DNA of 64,000 nt, from contig JAZKEF010000006.1 of the NCBI GenBank assembly GCA_040387195.1, positions 186,001-250,000 on the forward strand. Reading direction: 5' to 3'. The DNA is from UKL13-3 sp040387195. GTDB lineage: Bacteria; Bacteroidota; Bacteroidia; UKL13-3. The notes beneath the pieces were generated by a model, which saw nothing but the letters and a program-made list of their open reading frames with translations, had not been told where the DNA came from and did no database searches. The first letter of the stretch is position 1; the number at the start of each line of letters is the position of its first letter. Positions 35,201-44,547 of this stretch are shown here, piece by piece. The translations under genes were made by a program, and so were the position numbers.

Positions 35201-37378
35201 TTACGCTTTAGGTTCAGTTGCTGCAGGAGCTGTACCTTCTTCCTTAGCCGGAGCTTCCGCACGTGGCGGGCGAGGCAACAATGCCTTGCGTGAAAGTTTC
35301 GCTTTACCTGTTTTCTTGTCGATCTCAATCAATTTAACCTTGATTTCTTCGCCAACCTGTAATACGCCTTCCATTGTTGGTAAGCGGTTCCAGCTGATTT
35401 CAGAGATGTGAAGCAATCCATCTTTACCCGGCATAAACTCAACGAATGCACCAAAGTCAACAATTGTTTTTACTTTACCAATATACTCTTCGCCTACTGT
35501 AGGAACTGCAACAATACCTTTTACGATGTTCATTGCTTTTTGCAATGCTTCACCATTGGTAGCAGCAATTTCCACAATACCGTTGTTGCCAACTTCTGTA
35601 ATTGAAATGGTAGCTCCGGTATCTTTCTGGATTCCCTGAATTACTTTACCTCCGGGTCCGATTACCGCACCAATGAAGTCTTTATCAATTACCAATGTTT
35701 CGATACGTGGTGCATGTGGTTTGTAATCTGCAGCCGGTTTCGAAATGGTTTTGTTCATTTCGCCCATAATATGCAAACGACCTTTTTTAGCCTGCATCAA
35801 CGCCTCTTCTACCATTTCCCAACGCAATCCGTTGATCTTGATATCCATCTGACAAGCAACGATACCTTTGCTGGTACCTACTACTTTAAAGTCCATATCT
35901 CCCAGGTGATCTTCATCCCCCAAGATATCAGACAATACGGAGTATTTACCTGTTTTCTCATCAGAGATCAATCCCATGGCGATACCGCTTACGGCATCCT
36001 TTACTTTAATACCTGCATCCATCAAAGCCAATGAACCTGCACAAACAGTAGCCATCGAAGATGAACCGTTTGACTCGAGGATATCGGAAACGATACGGAT
36101 GGTATACGGACTTTCGATTAAACTAGGCAATACACGTTTCAAACCGCGCAATGCTAAGTTACCATGTCCGATTTCACGTCTTCCCGGACCACGGTTTGGT
36201 TTTACCTCACCCGTACTGAAAGAAGGGAAATTGTAATGCAATAAGAATTTAGAATAACCATGCATCATCGGAGCATCCAATAATTGCTCGTCTAATTTTG
36301 TTCCTAAGGTTACGGTTGTGAGTGATTGTGTTTCACCACGTGTAAACACTGCACTTCCGTGTGCACCGGGCAGGTATCCTACTTCACTCCAGATAGGACG
36401 AACCTCATCCAGCTGACGACCATCCAAGCGTGTTTTTTCGTTTAAGATCATGGCACGTACTGCATCATACTCTACATTGCCGAAATACTTGTTTGATAAG
36501 AATTTATCCAAAACTGTTCCTTCCGGTAACGTTGCTTTGAACTCTTCTCTGATTGCTTTGAATGCCGCACTGCGTTCGCCTTTAGGCAATTTACCTTTGG
36601 CTACTGCATAAATTTTATCGTATGCAAATGCTGCAATTTGAGTTTCCAACTCTGCATCACTGCGTTCGTGGTTGTACTCACGTGTAGCTTTACGGCCACC
36701 CAGCATTTCGCAAAGTTCCCATTGTGCTTTACACTGCGCAATAATTGCATCGTGTGCAAAACGCATGGCTTTTACCATGTCTTCTTCAGTAATCTCGCCC
36801 ATTTCACCTTCCACCATGTTCAGATCCTTTTCAGTACCTGCTACCATAAGGTCGATGTCTGCATCAGCCAGTTCGCTGATGGTTGGGTTCAATTTAAACT
36901 CTCCGTTGATACGTGCAACACGTACTTCCGAGATAGGTCCGTTGAACGGAATATCGCTCATCATCAAAGCAGCAGAAGCAGCTAATCCTACAAGACAATC
37001 AGGGTTTAAGTTTTTATCTGCAGAGATCAACTGCAGCATTACTTGTGTATCTGCGTGAAAATCTTCCGGGAATAACGGACGGATAGCACGGTCGACCAAG
37101 CGGCTTACCAATACTTCATAATCCGATAATTTTGCTTCACGTTTGTGGAAACTACCCGGGATACGACCTACAGCCGCAAATTTTTCCTGGTAATCCACTG
37201 TAAGTGGCATAAAATCTACATCTTCTTTGGCCTCTTTTGCTGCTACGGCAGTTGCTAAAATCATGGTGTCACCCATTCTTACTACTACCGATCCGTCAGC
37301 TTGTTTTGCTAGTTTACCTGTTTCGATTGAAATTTCTCTTCCATCACCTAAGGTAAAGGTTTTTGTTGTTGCTTTCAT
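35201..37378 (-). CDS. pnp: Polyribonucleotide nucleotidyltransferase (PNPase)
   Basis: A 725-aa 3'-to-5' phosphorolytic exoribonuclease. It has two RNase PH domains with the helical domain between them (GRIPGSFHKREAKLSDYEVL; FPSFSTGEVKPNRGPGRREIGHG; SVLSDILGDEDHLGDMDFKV), a KH domain (FIGAVIGPGGKVIQGI) and an S1 domain (YIGKVKTIVDFGAFVEFMPG). A short Ala/Pro/Glu-rich tail ends the protein. The frame is open further upstream to 37459, but the ATG at 37378 (MKATTKTFTLGDGREI) is the natural start and the longer form would run through the rpsO terminator. It lies downstream of rpsO in the widely conserved rpsO-pnp order. Confidence 0.96.
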   Translation of the reverse strand: MKATTKTFTLGDGREISIETGKLAKQADGSVVVRMGDTMILATAVAAKEAKEDVDFMPLTVDYQEKFAAVGRIPGSFHKREAKLSDYEVLVSRLVDRAIRPLFPEDFHADTQVMLQLISADKNLNPDCLVGLAASAALMMSDIPFNGPISEVRVARINGEFKLNPTISELADADIDLMVAGTEKDLNMVEGEMGEITEEDMVKAMRFAHDAIIAQCKAQWELCEMLGGRKATREYNHERSDAELETQIAAFAYDKIYAVAKGKLPKGERSAAFKAIREEFKATLPEGTVLDKFLSNKYFGNVEYDAVRAMILNEKTRLDGRQLDEVRPIWSEVGYLPGAHGSAVFTRGETQSLTTVTLGTKLDEQLLDAPMMHGYSKFLLHYNFPSFSTGEVKPNRGPGRREIGHGNLALRGLKRVLPSLIESPYTIRIVSDILESNGSSSMATVCAGSLALMDAGIKVKDAVSGIAMGLISDEKTGKYSVLSDILGDEDHLGDMDFKVVGTSKGIVACQMDIKINGLRWEMVEEALMQAKKGRLHIMGEMNKTISKPAADYKPHAPRIETLVIDKDFIGAVIGPGGKVIQGIQKDTGATISITEVGNNGIVEIAATNGEALQKAMNIVKGIVAVPTVGEEYIGKVKTIVDFGAFVEFMPGKDGLLHISEISWNRLPTMEGVLQVGEEIKVKLIEIDKKTGKAKLSRKALLPRPPRAEAPAKEEGTAPAATEPKA

Positions 37379-37450
37379 TTTTGTTATGATTTCCTCTTGC
37401 CGCAATACTGCTAAAAGTGCTCCCCAACGCGGCTTTTTGGTTTGCACTGA

Positions 37451-37481
37451 AAAAAACAAAAGCAGGACAAATGCCCTGCTT
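37451..37481 (-). terminator. Rho-independent terminator between rpsO and pnp
   Basis: On the minus strand AAGCAGG, a short loop and CCTGCTT (37475-37481 with 37460-37466) are followed by TTGTTTTTTT. It would end or attenuate the rpsO transcript, leaving pnp to read-through or its own promoter. Confidence 0.75.
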
Positions 37482-37568
37482 GTTGTAATGTGTTACTGAA
37501 AATAAGAATGAAATCGCGAGGCGAGAGTAACTCTCACATCGTACATCTCCATTCTCAAATTCTTCATC

Positions 37569-37844
37569 TTACTTACGAATGTCAAGTTCTTTGATGATCG
37601 CACGGTAACGGAAAATGTCTTCGCGGATTAAGTAATCCAATAAGGCACGTCTTTTACCTACCAATTTCACCAGGCTTAATTCTGCTGAGAAATCTTTCTT
37701 GTTAATTTTCAAATGCTCGGTGATGTGGTTGATGCGATGCGTGAACAAAGCGATCTGACTCTCAGCCGAACCTGTGTCTGTTGTAGACTTAGCTCTACCG
37801 TACTTAGCGAAAACCTCTTGTTTTCTTTCTGTGGTCAAATACAT
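37569..37844 (-). CDS. rpsO: 30S ribosomal protein S15
   Basis: A 91-aa protein of normal length with the S15 signature: TGSAESQIALFTHRINHITEHLK and the segment LVGKRRALLDYLIREDIFRY, which bind 16S rRNA helices 20-22. It joins the platform of the small subunit. pnp follows on the same strand. A strong Bacteroidota promoter precedes it. Confidence 0.97.
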   Translation of the reverse strand: MYLTTERKQEVFAKYGRAKSTTDTGSAESQIALFTHRINHITEHLKINKKDFSAELSLVKLVGKRRALLDYLIREDIFRYRAIIKELDIRK

Positions 37845-37876
37845 GTTGTAATTGTTTAATTGTTATAAATGAGGCG

Positions 37877-37908
37877 CAAGGATAGCCTTAAAATCGGAAT
37901 TTACCAAA
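37877..37908 (-). promoter_or_regulatory. Promoter of rpsO
   Basis: On the minus strand TTTG, a 20-nt spacer and TATCCTTG match the Bacteroidota promoter (TTTG-N19..21-TAnnTTTG) with one mismatch. The -7 box lies 32 nt upstream of the rpsO ATG. Confidence 0.6.
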
Positions 37909-38090
37909 TCCTCTGCGAGATTCCGGATACCCAATGCCCGTCTTTCGATACCAAATACTGAATGCTCGATGCCGGATAGGAGCGGAATGCAGGGCCCCTG
38001 AGCTTCGCGAAGCAGTCCCGATAACTATCGAGAGCCGAAGGCGGTCGGATGGTGAAACAAGACTGACAAAATGTTCGTTTTCACCCTTTT

Positions 38091-38340
38091 TTAATTCAGG
38101 TCCGAGGTCCATCAACTCACCTCTGAGGTGAACTAATTCAGGTTTGAGGTCCATCGACTCACCTTTGAGGTGAATTAATTCAGGTCCGAGGTCCATCAAC
38201 TCACCTTTGAGGTGAATTAATTCATGTCCGAGGTCCATCAACTCACCTTTGAGGTGAATTAATTCAGGTTCGAGGTCCATCGACTCACCTTTGAGGTGAA
38301 CTCATTCATGTCTGAGGTGAATTAACTCACCTCAAAACAT
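38091..38340. repeat. Tandem array of a 42-bp palindrome-containing repeat
   Basis: Five full units of 42 bp (38091-38132, 38133-38174, 38175-38216, 38217-38258, 38259-38300) and a diverged sixth (38301-38340). Each unit carries a 15-bp inverted repeat TCACCTTTGAGGTGA (first unit TCACCTCTGAGGTGA). There are no spacers between units. On the minus strand the array lies in an open frame (38280 to 37888, 130 codons) and encodes a 14-residue repeat of the form MDLGPELIHLKGEL, with Leu at heptad a/d spacing. The rest of that frame runs through low-complexity and dispersed-repeat sequence and does not look like a protein, so a gene is not called. Confidence 0.85.
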
Positions 38341-38458
38341 ACCCTGTTTTGTTTGCAGGTAAACATTATCAGTAAGTTACGCCACACTTCTTCGATAAAC
38401 ATACACTCGTTCGGCTGCCAGGTGTATCTACTGACAGCATGTCGGTTGGCGTCTTCAT

Positions 38459-38558
38459 CAAGCAAGTTGCAAACTTGCTTGTGTACGGTGATTGAAGTTA
38501 CAAACTTCAATCAACAGCCTGCTCCCGTTGGCTTCGGCTCCGCTCAGCCAACGGGAGC
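38459..38558. repeat. Cluster of three strong hairpins in a gene-free stretch
   Basis: Three inverted repeats stand in a row: CAAGCAAGTT-GCA-AACTTGCTTG (38459-38481, written as two 10-bp arms), an 11-bp-arm hairpin with arms TGATTGAAGTT and AACTTCAATCA (38489-38513), and a 12-bp-arm hairpin with arms GCTCCCGTTGGC and GCCAACGGGAGC (38521-38532, 38547-38558). The first two share the core AAGTT-N3-AACTT. None has a T-run, so they are not simple terminators. They resemble REP/BIME-type intergenic elements. The 38341-38697 interval holds no recognisable gene. Confidence 0.75.
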
Positions 38559-38697
38559 CCTCCATCAAGCCTCACGAATCGAGCATCTCTTATCCAGTAC
38601 GTTACCCTTTTATTTCACCGCCATTTTAAACCCATTCATCTAATTTCTGTCTTAGTTACTTCTTTATACGGTAATATTGCAGCTTCAAATTTTTTCC

Positions 38698-41172
38698 ATG
38701 ACAAAACGTTTCTCCCCTCTGTTTATACTTTTGCTCCTTTGTTTTTCAACTGCTTACGCCCAGCGGGGACCGGGTGGAAACGGAGAGGGCCTGTCCCGGA
38801 TGCCTGCCATTGGCCGTGTGTATGGTAAAGTGATTGAGTCGGGCAGCAAACAACCCGTGGAATATGCCACCATTACTTTACTGAGCGGTCCTAAGGACAG
38901 TGTAATAACCGGTGCCCTTGCCAAAGCCAATGGCGATTTTTCGCTTGATAAGATTCCGTTCGGGCGTTTTAAACTCCGCGTGCAGTTTATCGGCTATAAA
39001 ACACTTTTTCAACCCATCATGATTACGCCCAACAATGTGGAACAGGATATTGGGAACATCAAACTTGAACAGAATACCAAAGCCCTGGATGAGGTAACCA
39101 TCAGTGCCGAAAAACAAACGGTAAATATGGGTATCGATAAACGGGTATACAATCCGGATAAGGACTTGTCGGCAAAAGGAGGTACAGCCCTGGATGTGAT
39201 GAAAAATGTACCGGGTGTAACGGTAGATGGAGATGGAAACGTAGCACTGCGTAACTCCACCCCAACCATTTTTATTGATGGTAGGCCAAGTACCCTTACC
39301 CTTGAGCAAATTCCTTCGGACCAGATTGACCGCATTGAAGTAGTAACCAACCCATCGGCCAAGTATGACGCAAGTGCTACAGGTGGTATTTTAAATGTGT
39401 TTTTAAAGAAAAACAGCAAACCCGGATACAACGGTATAGTAACTGCCGGAATAGGAACCAACAACCGTTACAACCTGATGACCAGTTTGAATATCAAGGA
39501 AGGGAAAACCAATTTTTTTATTTCCTATAACTTAAACTCTGCTCAGAACCCAACACTAGGATACACCAACCGCACCAACTTTAACAATGAACTTCCTACC
39601 GGATATTTTAAGCAAGACAACAGCAGCTTATCGGGGCGCATGATGCAAAACGGGCGTATCGGATTTGATTACAGCATCACCAACCGCTCCACCATCACCC
39701 TGTCGCAAGGTATTATGGCAGGCGATATGACCAATAAGGATGAGCAAACGTATGTACAAACAGGCACCGGCAATAACTTACTGTTTAAAGGCGACCGTTT
39801 GAATGACCAGACAACCAAATGGAGAAACTACAGCACGCAACTTCAGTTCCGGCATTCTTACCCTAAGAAAGGAAAAGAGTGGACAACAGACTTAACGTAT
39901 AACCATTCCGAGCGTGATAACAACTCCACCTTTACAACCAACAACTATGACGGGGCCGGTGCATATGTATCCACCGACCAGCAACTCAATACAGGAACCG
40001 GCAGCAGCAATATGTTAACCTATCAATTCGATTTTACCCTGCCGGTTACCGATACGGCCAAACTGGAATTTGGGGTAAAGGCAAATTACAAACTGGATAA
40101 AACCGTGCTGGATGTAACCAGCAACGGTGCCTATGATGCCGTTTTGTCGAATAACTATAATATTACGGATAGGGTTAATGCCGCATATGTTACCTATTCG
40201 AGTATGCTTTGGGGAATTGGTTACCAGGGTGGTGTTCGTTTTGAACAAACACGTTTTACCGGAGAGTTGGTTGGCAAAAATTTAAGCTTCGAATACTATT
40301 ATCCGGATGGTACCCGCAACTTGGCCAAAGCCTTTTTCCCGAGTTTATACCTGAGCAAAAAACTCAAAAACAGCCAGGAATTCCAGCTCAACTTTTCGCG
40401 TAAAATAAGTCGCCCCGATTTTATGCAAATGATGCCGTTTATTATGTTCAGTGATAAGCAGAACTATCGTATCGGTAACCCGAACCTATCGCCCGAGTTT
40501 ATCAATATTGCCGAATTCAACTATAATAAAACGCATGCAAACGGAAGCTTCCTTTCGTCTGTATACGTTCGCCAAACCGAACGCGCCATTACCAATTATG
40601 TATACCAGTTACCTTCCGACTCCAGCATTTTGGTAAGCACCTTTATTAATGGCGATAACAGTTTAGCTTACGGATGGGAAAACAGTATAAAGTATTCCAT
40701 GTTCAACAAAAAGCTGGACCTTACCCTTAATGGAACTGTTTTTTATACCACTATTTCGGCCAGCACTTCCACCTTGCAATTGCAAAATGACGGTATCAGC
40801 TGGAATGCAAAAGCAATGGCCGCTTATAAGTTCCCTAAACAATATACTTTCCAGGTTAACGGTGGATACGAAGCTCCACGGATTATTCCGCAGGGAACCA
40901 CCAAGGAAGTATATTCGATTGACCTTTCGCTCAACAAAGAAATTGTGAAAACCCTTTCGGTAAACCTGACGTTGAATGACGTTTTTAATACACGCAGGTT
41001 TGGAACGTATTATGAAAGTGATGCCTTTACACAAGACCTTTCGCGCAGACGTGAAACACGGTTTTTGCGCTTAACCGTATCATGGCGGTTTGGCGAAATG
41101 GATGCTTCCATTTTCCGCAAACGCAAAGCCAACCGCGATAACCAGGGTGGTGGTATGGAAGGCGAGTTTTAG
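38698..41172 (+). CDS. TonB-dependent-receptor-like outer membrane beta-barrel protein
   Basis: An 824-aa protein from the ATG at 38698 (MTKRFSPLFILLLLCFSTAYAQ, a clear signal peptide; the frame also opens at an earlier ATG at 38677 that would put 7 residues before it). A CarboxypepD-like domain (GRVYGKVIESGSKQPVEYATITLLS to KLEQNTKALDEV) is followed by a plug-like region (VMKNVPGVTVDGDGNVALRN, NPSAKYDASATGGILNVF) and a long barrel ending RLTVSWRFGEMDAS. This is the outer-membrane beta-barrel/OMP_b-brl_3 branch of TonB receptors. No classic TonB box or SusD partner is present, so carbohydrate uptake cannot be assumed; small peptide or metal substrates are equally possible. The short tail after the last strand is basic. 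Confidence 0.85.
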   Translation: MTKRFSPLFILLLLCFSTAYAQRGPGGNGEGLSRMPAIGRVYGKVIESGSKQPVEYATITLLSGPKDSVITGALAKANGDFSLDKIPFGRFKLRVQFIGYKTLFQPIMITPNNVEQDIGNIKLEQNTKALDEVTISAEKQTVNMGIDKRVYNPDKDLSAKGGTALDVMKNVPGVTVDGDGNVALRNSTPTIFIDGRPSTLTLEQIPSDQIDRIEVVTNPSAKYDASATGGILNVFLKKNSKPGYNGIVTAGIGTNNRYNLMTSLNIKEGKTNFFISYNLNSAQNPTLGYTNRTNFNNELPTGYFKQDNSSLSGRMMQNGRIGFDYSITNRSTITLSQGIMAGDMTNKDEQTYVQTGTGNNLLFKGDRLNDQTTKWRNYSTQLQFRHSYPKKGKEWTTDLTYNHSERDNNSTFTTNNYDGAGAYVSTDQQLNTGTGSSNMLTYQFDFTLPVTDTAKLEFGVKANYKLDKTVLDVTSNGAYDAVLSNNYNITDRVNAAYVTYSSMLWGIGYQGGVRFEQTRFTGELVGKNLSFEYYYPDGTRNLAKAFFPSLYLSKKLKNSQEFQLNFSRKISRPDFMQMMPFIMFSDKQNYRIGNPNLSPEFINIAEFNYNKTHANGSFLSSVYVRQTERAITNYVYQLPSDSSILVSTFINGDNSLAYGWENSIKYSMFNKKLDLTLNGTVFYTTISASTSTLQLQNDGISWNAKAMAAYKFPKQYTFQVNGGYEAPRIIPQGTTKEVYSIDLSLNKEIVKTLSVNLTLNDVFNTRRFGTYYESDAFTQDLSRRRETRFLRLTVSWRFGEMDASIFRKRKANRDNQGGGMEGEF

Positions 41173-41360
41173 TTGGGTAAAAAGTTGCGGGTTAATTATT
41201 GCGAGTTGACTATTGCGGGTTAACAACCGCTAAAAAGCCAAACGCCACTTATTTGCCTACTGCTCACGAAAGGCTATCAGGATTCTTCTTTGCATATTGC
41301 TAAAAGCCTAGCACCAACTGCCTTCATTCCGCATTCGACACTCCGCAATCCGCATTTTTC

Positions 41361-44318
41361 TTAGCGTCCGCCCAACTCCCGGTATTTTTGCATGCATTGT
41401 TGCGCCTCCTGCTGTTTCCCTTCTTTCGAAAACACTTCGGCAAGTGCCCTGAATGCCATTGCATTTTTACCGTCCATTGATACAGCTATAATCAAATTGT
41501 CTTCGGCTTTTTTCAAAGAGTTATTATTCATATAAGATAAACCGAGGTAATAATATATTTGAGGCACACTGCTTCCTCCACGTTTGAGGGCATTTTCAAA
41601 ATGGGTAATGGCCCCGCCAAAATTACCTCTGGTGTATTCCAGTCCGGCTGCATGAAAATAGGCATCCGTATAATTAAATTTAAGAGCTGTTGATTTTTTG
41701 AAACACTCAAGTGCTTTATCGAAATCCTGTTTGGCATTGTATACTTGTCCCAACACATCATAAGCAACATAGTTTTCGGGGTAGATAGTGATCGCTTGGT
41801 TGAGCGCAATAATAGCCGAATCAACTTTCTGAGCAGTGAACAGCGCCATTCCTTTCATGCGAAAAGCCTCTTCATCCATCGGGTTCCACTCGGCAGCCCG
41901 GGTAAAATAATAAATTGCCGAATCCAGATTGTTGGCTTCAATTGCTTTGTACCCAAGTGGCATATCATACGTTTCACGCTTCACCACTACACAAATCGGA
42001 ATGCCATCCGCTTTTACTTCATATACTGTTCCTTTAGGAGGATAAGCTCCGTTGAGCAATTCATTTTTTGAATACGTGCGTGAGGTATAAATCGCATAAT
42101 CCCAAAACGGTTTTCCCTCTTCATACTCGCGCACCCACTGGAACTGAATATCGGGATTGATTTTTTGTGCATAATACGCACCCGTTAACGGTTCGTTATT
42201 GATGGCAACCACCAGCTTTCCTGTAGGGTGCTGATTGGCTATCCACTCGGCAGCTTCGCGGCAAGAGTTGGAATAATAATCCATTTCATATGCTCCATAT
42301 GCTCCTTTTGTACCACCCACAATTTCGTTGTAATACACCACTTCATTCGGGTGGTTTTTAACCATCCACATGGCAGGCAACGAAACAAGTGCCAATAACA
42401 CAACGGTAAGCACTCCCTGCACAATGGTGTTTTTACTCACCCTGAACAAAGACTCCCAACCCAGTGCTGTGAGCACAATAAACGGTGGGTAGGTAAACAT
42501 GTAATGCCTCCACCCGTTGTAATAATACATGCTTTGTACTTCGGCATATACAATGGGAAACACCAGCACAAATAATACAGCCAGGATATACGGATAGCTT
42601 CGTCCAAAATTTTTCTTCCACGCAAAAGCCAGCACAAGTAAGAATACAAACCCTGCAAGTACCGATAACGGAGCATTGATGATAATGAACTTAGGCAAAT
42701 AATACCATGGCACATTGGCCATATACATGCGTGCTCCTTCAAACAACTCATGGTTGTATGTAAAGAACTCGGCACTGGTTGATTTTTTGAGTGCCACATA
42801 CCAGTTCGACATCACAGCTTCCTGCGCGAATGGCCATAATGAGATTCCTACAAAATGCGCAATCAACACAATTGTTGTTCCGGTAATAAAATAGGGAAAC
42901 ACTAATTTGGTGGCTTGCGAAAAGCCGGTTTTCCGCGCATACATGATAAGGCTGATTACCATAAACAAACCGGTATATGCATAAAACACAATCCCCCCGA
43001 TGCGGGAACCAATTGCCATTCCGATACCGATGCCGCACCACATCAGATAGGTAAATTTTGGTGAAGGCAAGTGTTTGAGTACCTTAATCAGAAAATACAA
43101 AGCCATGGCACAACCCGCTGCAAAAGGAATGTCTGTAGGGTTGTTCATGCTGTGCCCCAAAAATACCGGACTGAATAAAATGAGTACAAAAGCAATCAAA
43201 CCGGTTCGCCATGAACCCAGCTCCTTAGCCATGAGTGCGGCAAATAACATGGCCAAAAATCCATACAACGCATTTAAGAAATGGCGTGTTTCAAATTCTC
43301 CCCACAATTTAACATGTGTATTCAACCAGGCCGAAATCACATTAAAATGTTCACCGTAATACCGGAACTCATTCATGGTTGAAGTTTCACTCAGTGCAGC
43401 TTTGTCTTCGCCATCGGTCTCAAAATATTTGAGCATATCATAGCCATACATATTATGTCGCTTGGCATCCCAGCTAATTCCATAATCAAAACTCAAACGT
43501 GGCAACAGGATCAATCCGGCCAACACTACCAGCAAAAATGCAAGTCGCGTAAACGGATGATTGCCCGAACTTGCAGGCGTACGTTGTTTGCTGAAGGCCT
43601 CACCCACAAACCAGTTCAATCGTGATGTTATTCCCGTTTTCACCATACCACCCAAACGGTTAAAAGCAGGTGCGTTTTCCTTTTGTGTTAAGGTATACGA
43701 ATGAAAAGGAACAGCCTCGTATGCTGCCTTGCATAACAATGCTAACTGGGTTGTATAGGTAGCCGAAAAATAAGATGCCACCGTTTGCTTATCAAAAAAT
43801 GCGTACTGGTGACTATAATCTTTAACTGGAAGTGGCAGGAATAACTGACCGATAAAATTGTAAACCCATTTTTTTGCTTTGGTAGCGAATGGCGTTTGTA
43901 TACTTCCCGATTGTTTATTGAATTCGCCAACGTATACACCCTTTTCGGTGATGATTTTTTTATTGGTTTGAAAAGAATGCAACACGCCTGATATATTCAT
44001 GCTTGCAGGATCGGCCACAAATACCCATTGTGCTTTTTTTGTTTCCAGTGCCGTTTCCAATGCCTCACCAAATGCAACAATACTGCACCGGTTTTTTGCC
44101 GTTAGTTCGGCAATATCCTTTTGCTCCGCAATCCCCACTGTATCCTGATTGCACACAATAATCAATTCCACTTCCCCTTTGGCCCTGTTTAATACTGAAG
44201 CAACCTGCTTGCCGATAAACTCTGTATTACTTCCGGTAGCGTGTACCACACATAAAAGGTCATTCGCTTGTGTAACCTGAGGTTCTGTTTGGGTTGTTGT
44301 TTGTTTCTGCTTTTTCAT
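41361..44318 (-). CDS. Three-part protein: GT2-like domain, GT39-type membrane glycosyltransferase, TPR tail
   Basis: A 985-aa inner-membrane protein. Residues about 20-230 resemble a polyprenyl-phosphate sugar synthase of GT2 type in outline (LLCVVHATGSN, WVFVADPASMN, LPLPVKDYSHQYAFFDKQ) but the DxD motif is replaced, so this part may be inactive. From about 255 a PMT/ArnT-like GT-C region with about 10-12 membrane segments begins (LLPRLSFDYGISWDAKRHNM with the loop-1 Asp, then FRYYGEHFNVISAWL). After a periplasmic stretch, residues about 780-985 form five or six TPRs (YYFTRAAEWNPMDEEAFRMKG and repeats). The protein probably transfers a lipid-linked sugar to a periplasmic acceptor, with the TPRs as docking surface. 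It is divergent from the mutase-like gene. Confidence 0.78.
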   Translation of the reverse strand: MKKQKQTTTQTEPQVTQANDLLCVVHATGSNTEFIGKQVASVLNRAKGEVELIIVCNQDTVGIAEQKDIAELTAKNRCSIVAFGEALETALETKKAQWVFVADPASMNISGVLHSFQTNKKIITEKGVYVGEFNKQSGSIQTPFATKAKKWVYNFIGQLFLPLPVKDYSHQYAFFDKQTVASYFSATYTTQLALLCKAAYEAVPFHSYTLTQKENAPAFNRLGGMVKTGITSRLNWFVGEAFSKQRTPASSGNHPFTRLAFLLVVLAGLILLPRLSFDYGISWDAKRHNMYGYDMLKYFETDGEDKAALSETSTMNEFRYYGEHFNVISAWLNTHVKLWGEFETRHFLNALYGFLAMLFAALMAKELGSWRTGLIAFVLILFSPVFLGHSMNNPTDIPFAAGCAMALYFLIKVLKHLPSPKFTYLMWCGIGIGMAIGSRIGGIVFYAYTGLFMVISLIMYARKTGFSQATKLVFPYFITGTTIVLIAHFVGISLWPFAQEAVMSNWYVALKKSTSAEFFTYNHELFEGARMYMANVPWYYLPKFIIINAPLSVLAGFVFLLVLAFAWKKNFGRSYPYILAVLFVLVFPIVYAEVQSMYYYNGWRHYMFTYPPFIVLTALGWESLFRVSKNTIVQGVLTVVLLALVSLPAMWMVKNHPNEVVYYNEIVGGTKGAYGAYEMDYYSNSCREAAEWIANQHPTGKLVVAINNEPLTGAYYAQKINPDIQFQWVREYEEGKPFWDYAIYTSRTYSKNELLNGAYPPKGTVYEVKADGIPICVVVKRETYDMPLGYKAIEANNLDSAIYYFTRAAEWNPMDEEAFRMKGMALFTAQKVDSAIIALNQAITIYPENYVAYDVLGQVYNAKQDFDKALECFKKSTALKFNYTDAYFHAAGLEYTRGNFGGAITHFENALKRGGSSVPQIYYYLGLSYMNNNSLKKAEDNLIIAVSMDGKNAMAFRALAEVFSKEGKQQEAQQCMQKYRELGGR

Positions 44319-44507
44319 CTTCGGAATAAACTTGTTGGCTTTTGGTTACTATCACCAAAAATCAGGTAACGAAACTATAAAAAATGAGGTAAGCAACACC
44401 ATTTGCATACAATCCTTTTGTTAATTTTTAGGTTACCCAACCGATGCAATTTTGCTTAATCCGCTATTTTACTGACCATTACACCGATTGCTATTCTTGG
44501 TTTGCAG

Positions 44508-44538
44508 TTGACGTATTTAAAAAATTATGTTATCCTTG
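44508..44538 (+). promoter_or_regulatory. Promoter of the UDP-galactopyranose-mutase-like gene
   Basis: TTG (44508-44510), a 20-nt spacer and TATCCTTG (44531-44538) match the phylum consensus with one mismatch. The -7 box covers the upstream ATG at 44527, so translation should begin at the ATG at 44548. Confidence 0.6.
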
Positions 44539-44547
44539 CGTGATTTT

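Noticed and set aside
37379..37459. Extended N-terminus of PNPase
   Set aside because: It would translate through the rpsO terminator; the ATG at 37378 fits the family.
37888..38280. 130-codon frame with 14-residue repeats as a gene
   Set aside because: It is produced by the 42-bp repeat; the second half is low-complexity DNA with dispersed repeats, there is no start signal, and it lies over the rpsO promoter.
38091..38340. CRISPR array
   Set aside because: Units abut each other with no unique spacers, and no cas gene is present.
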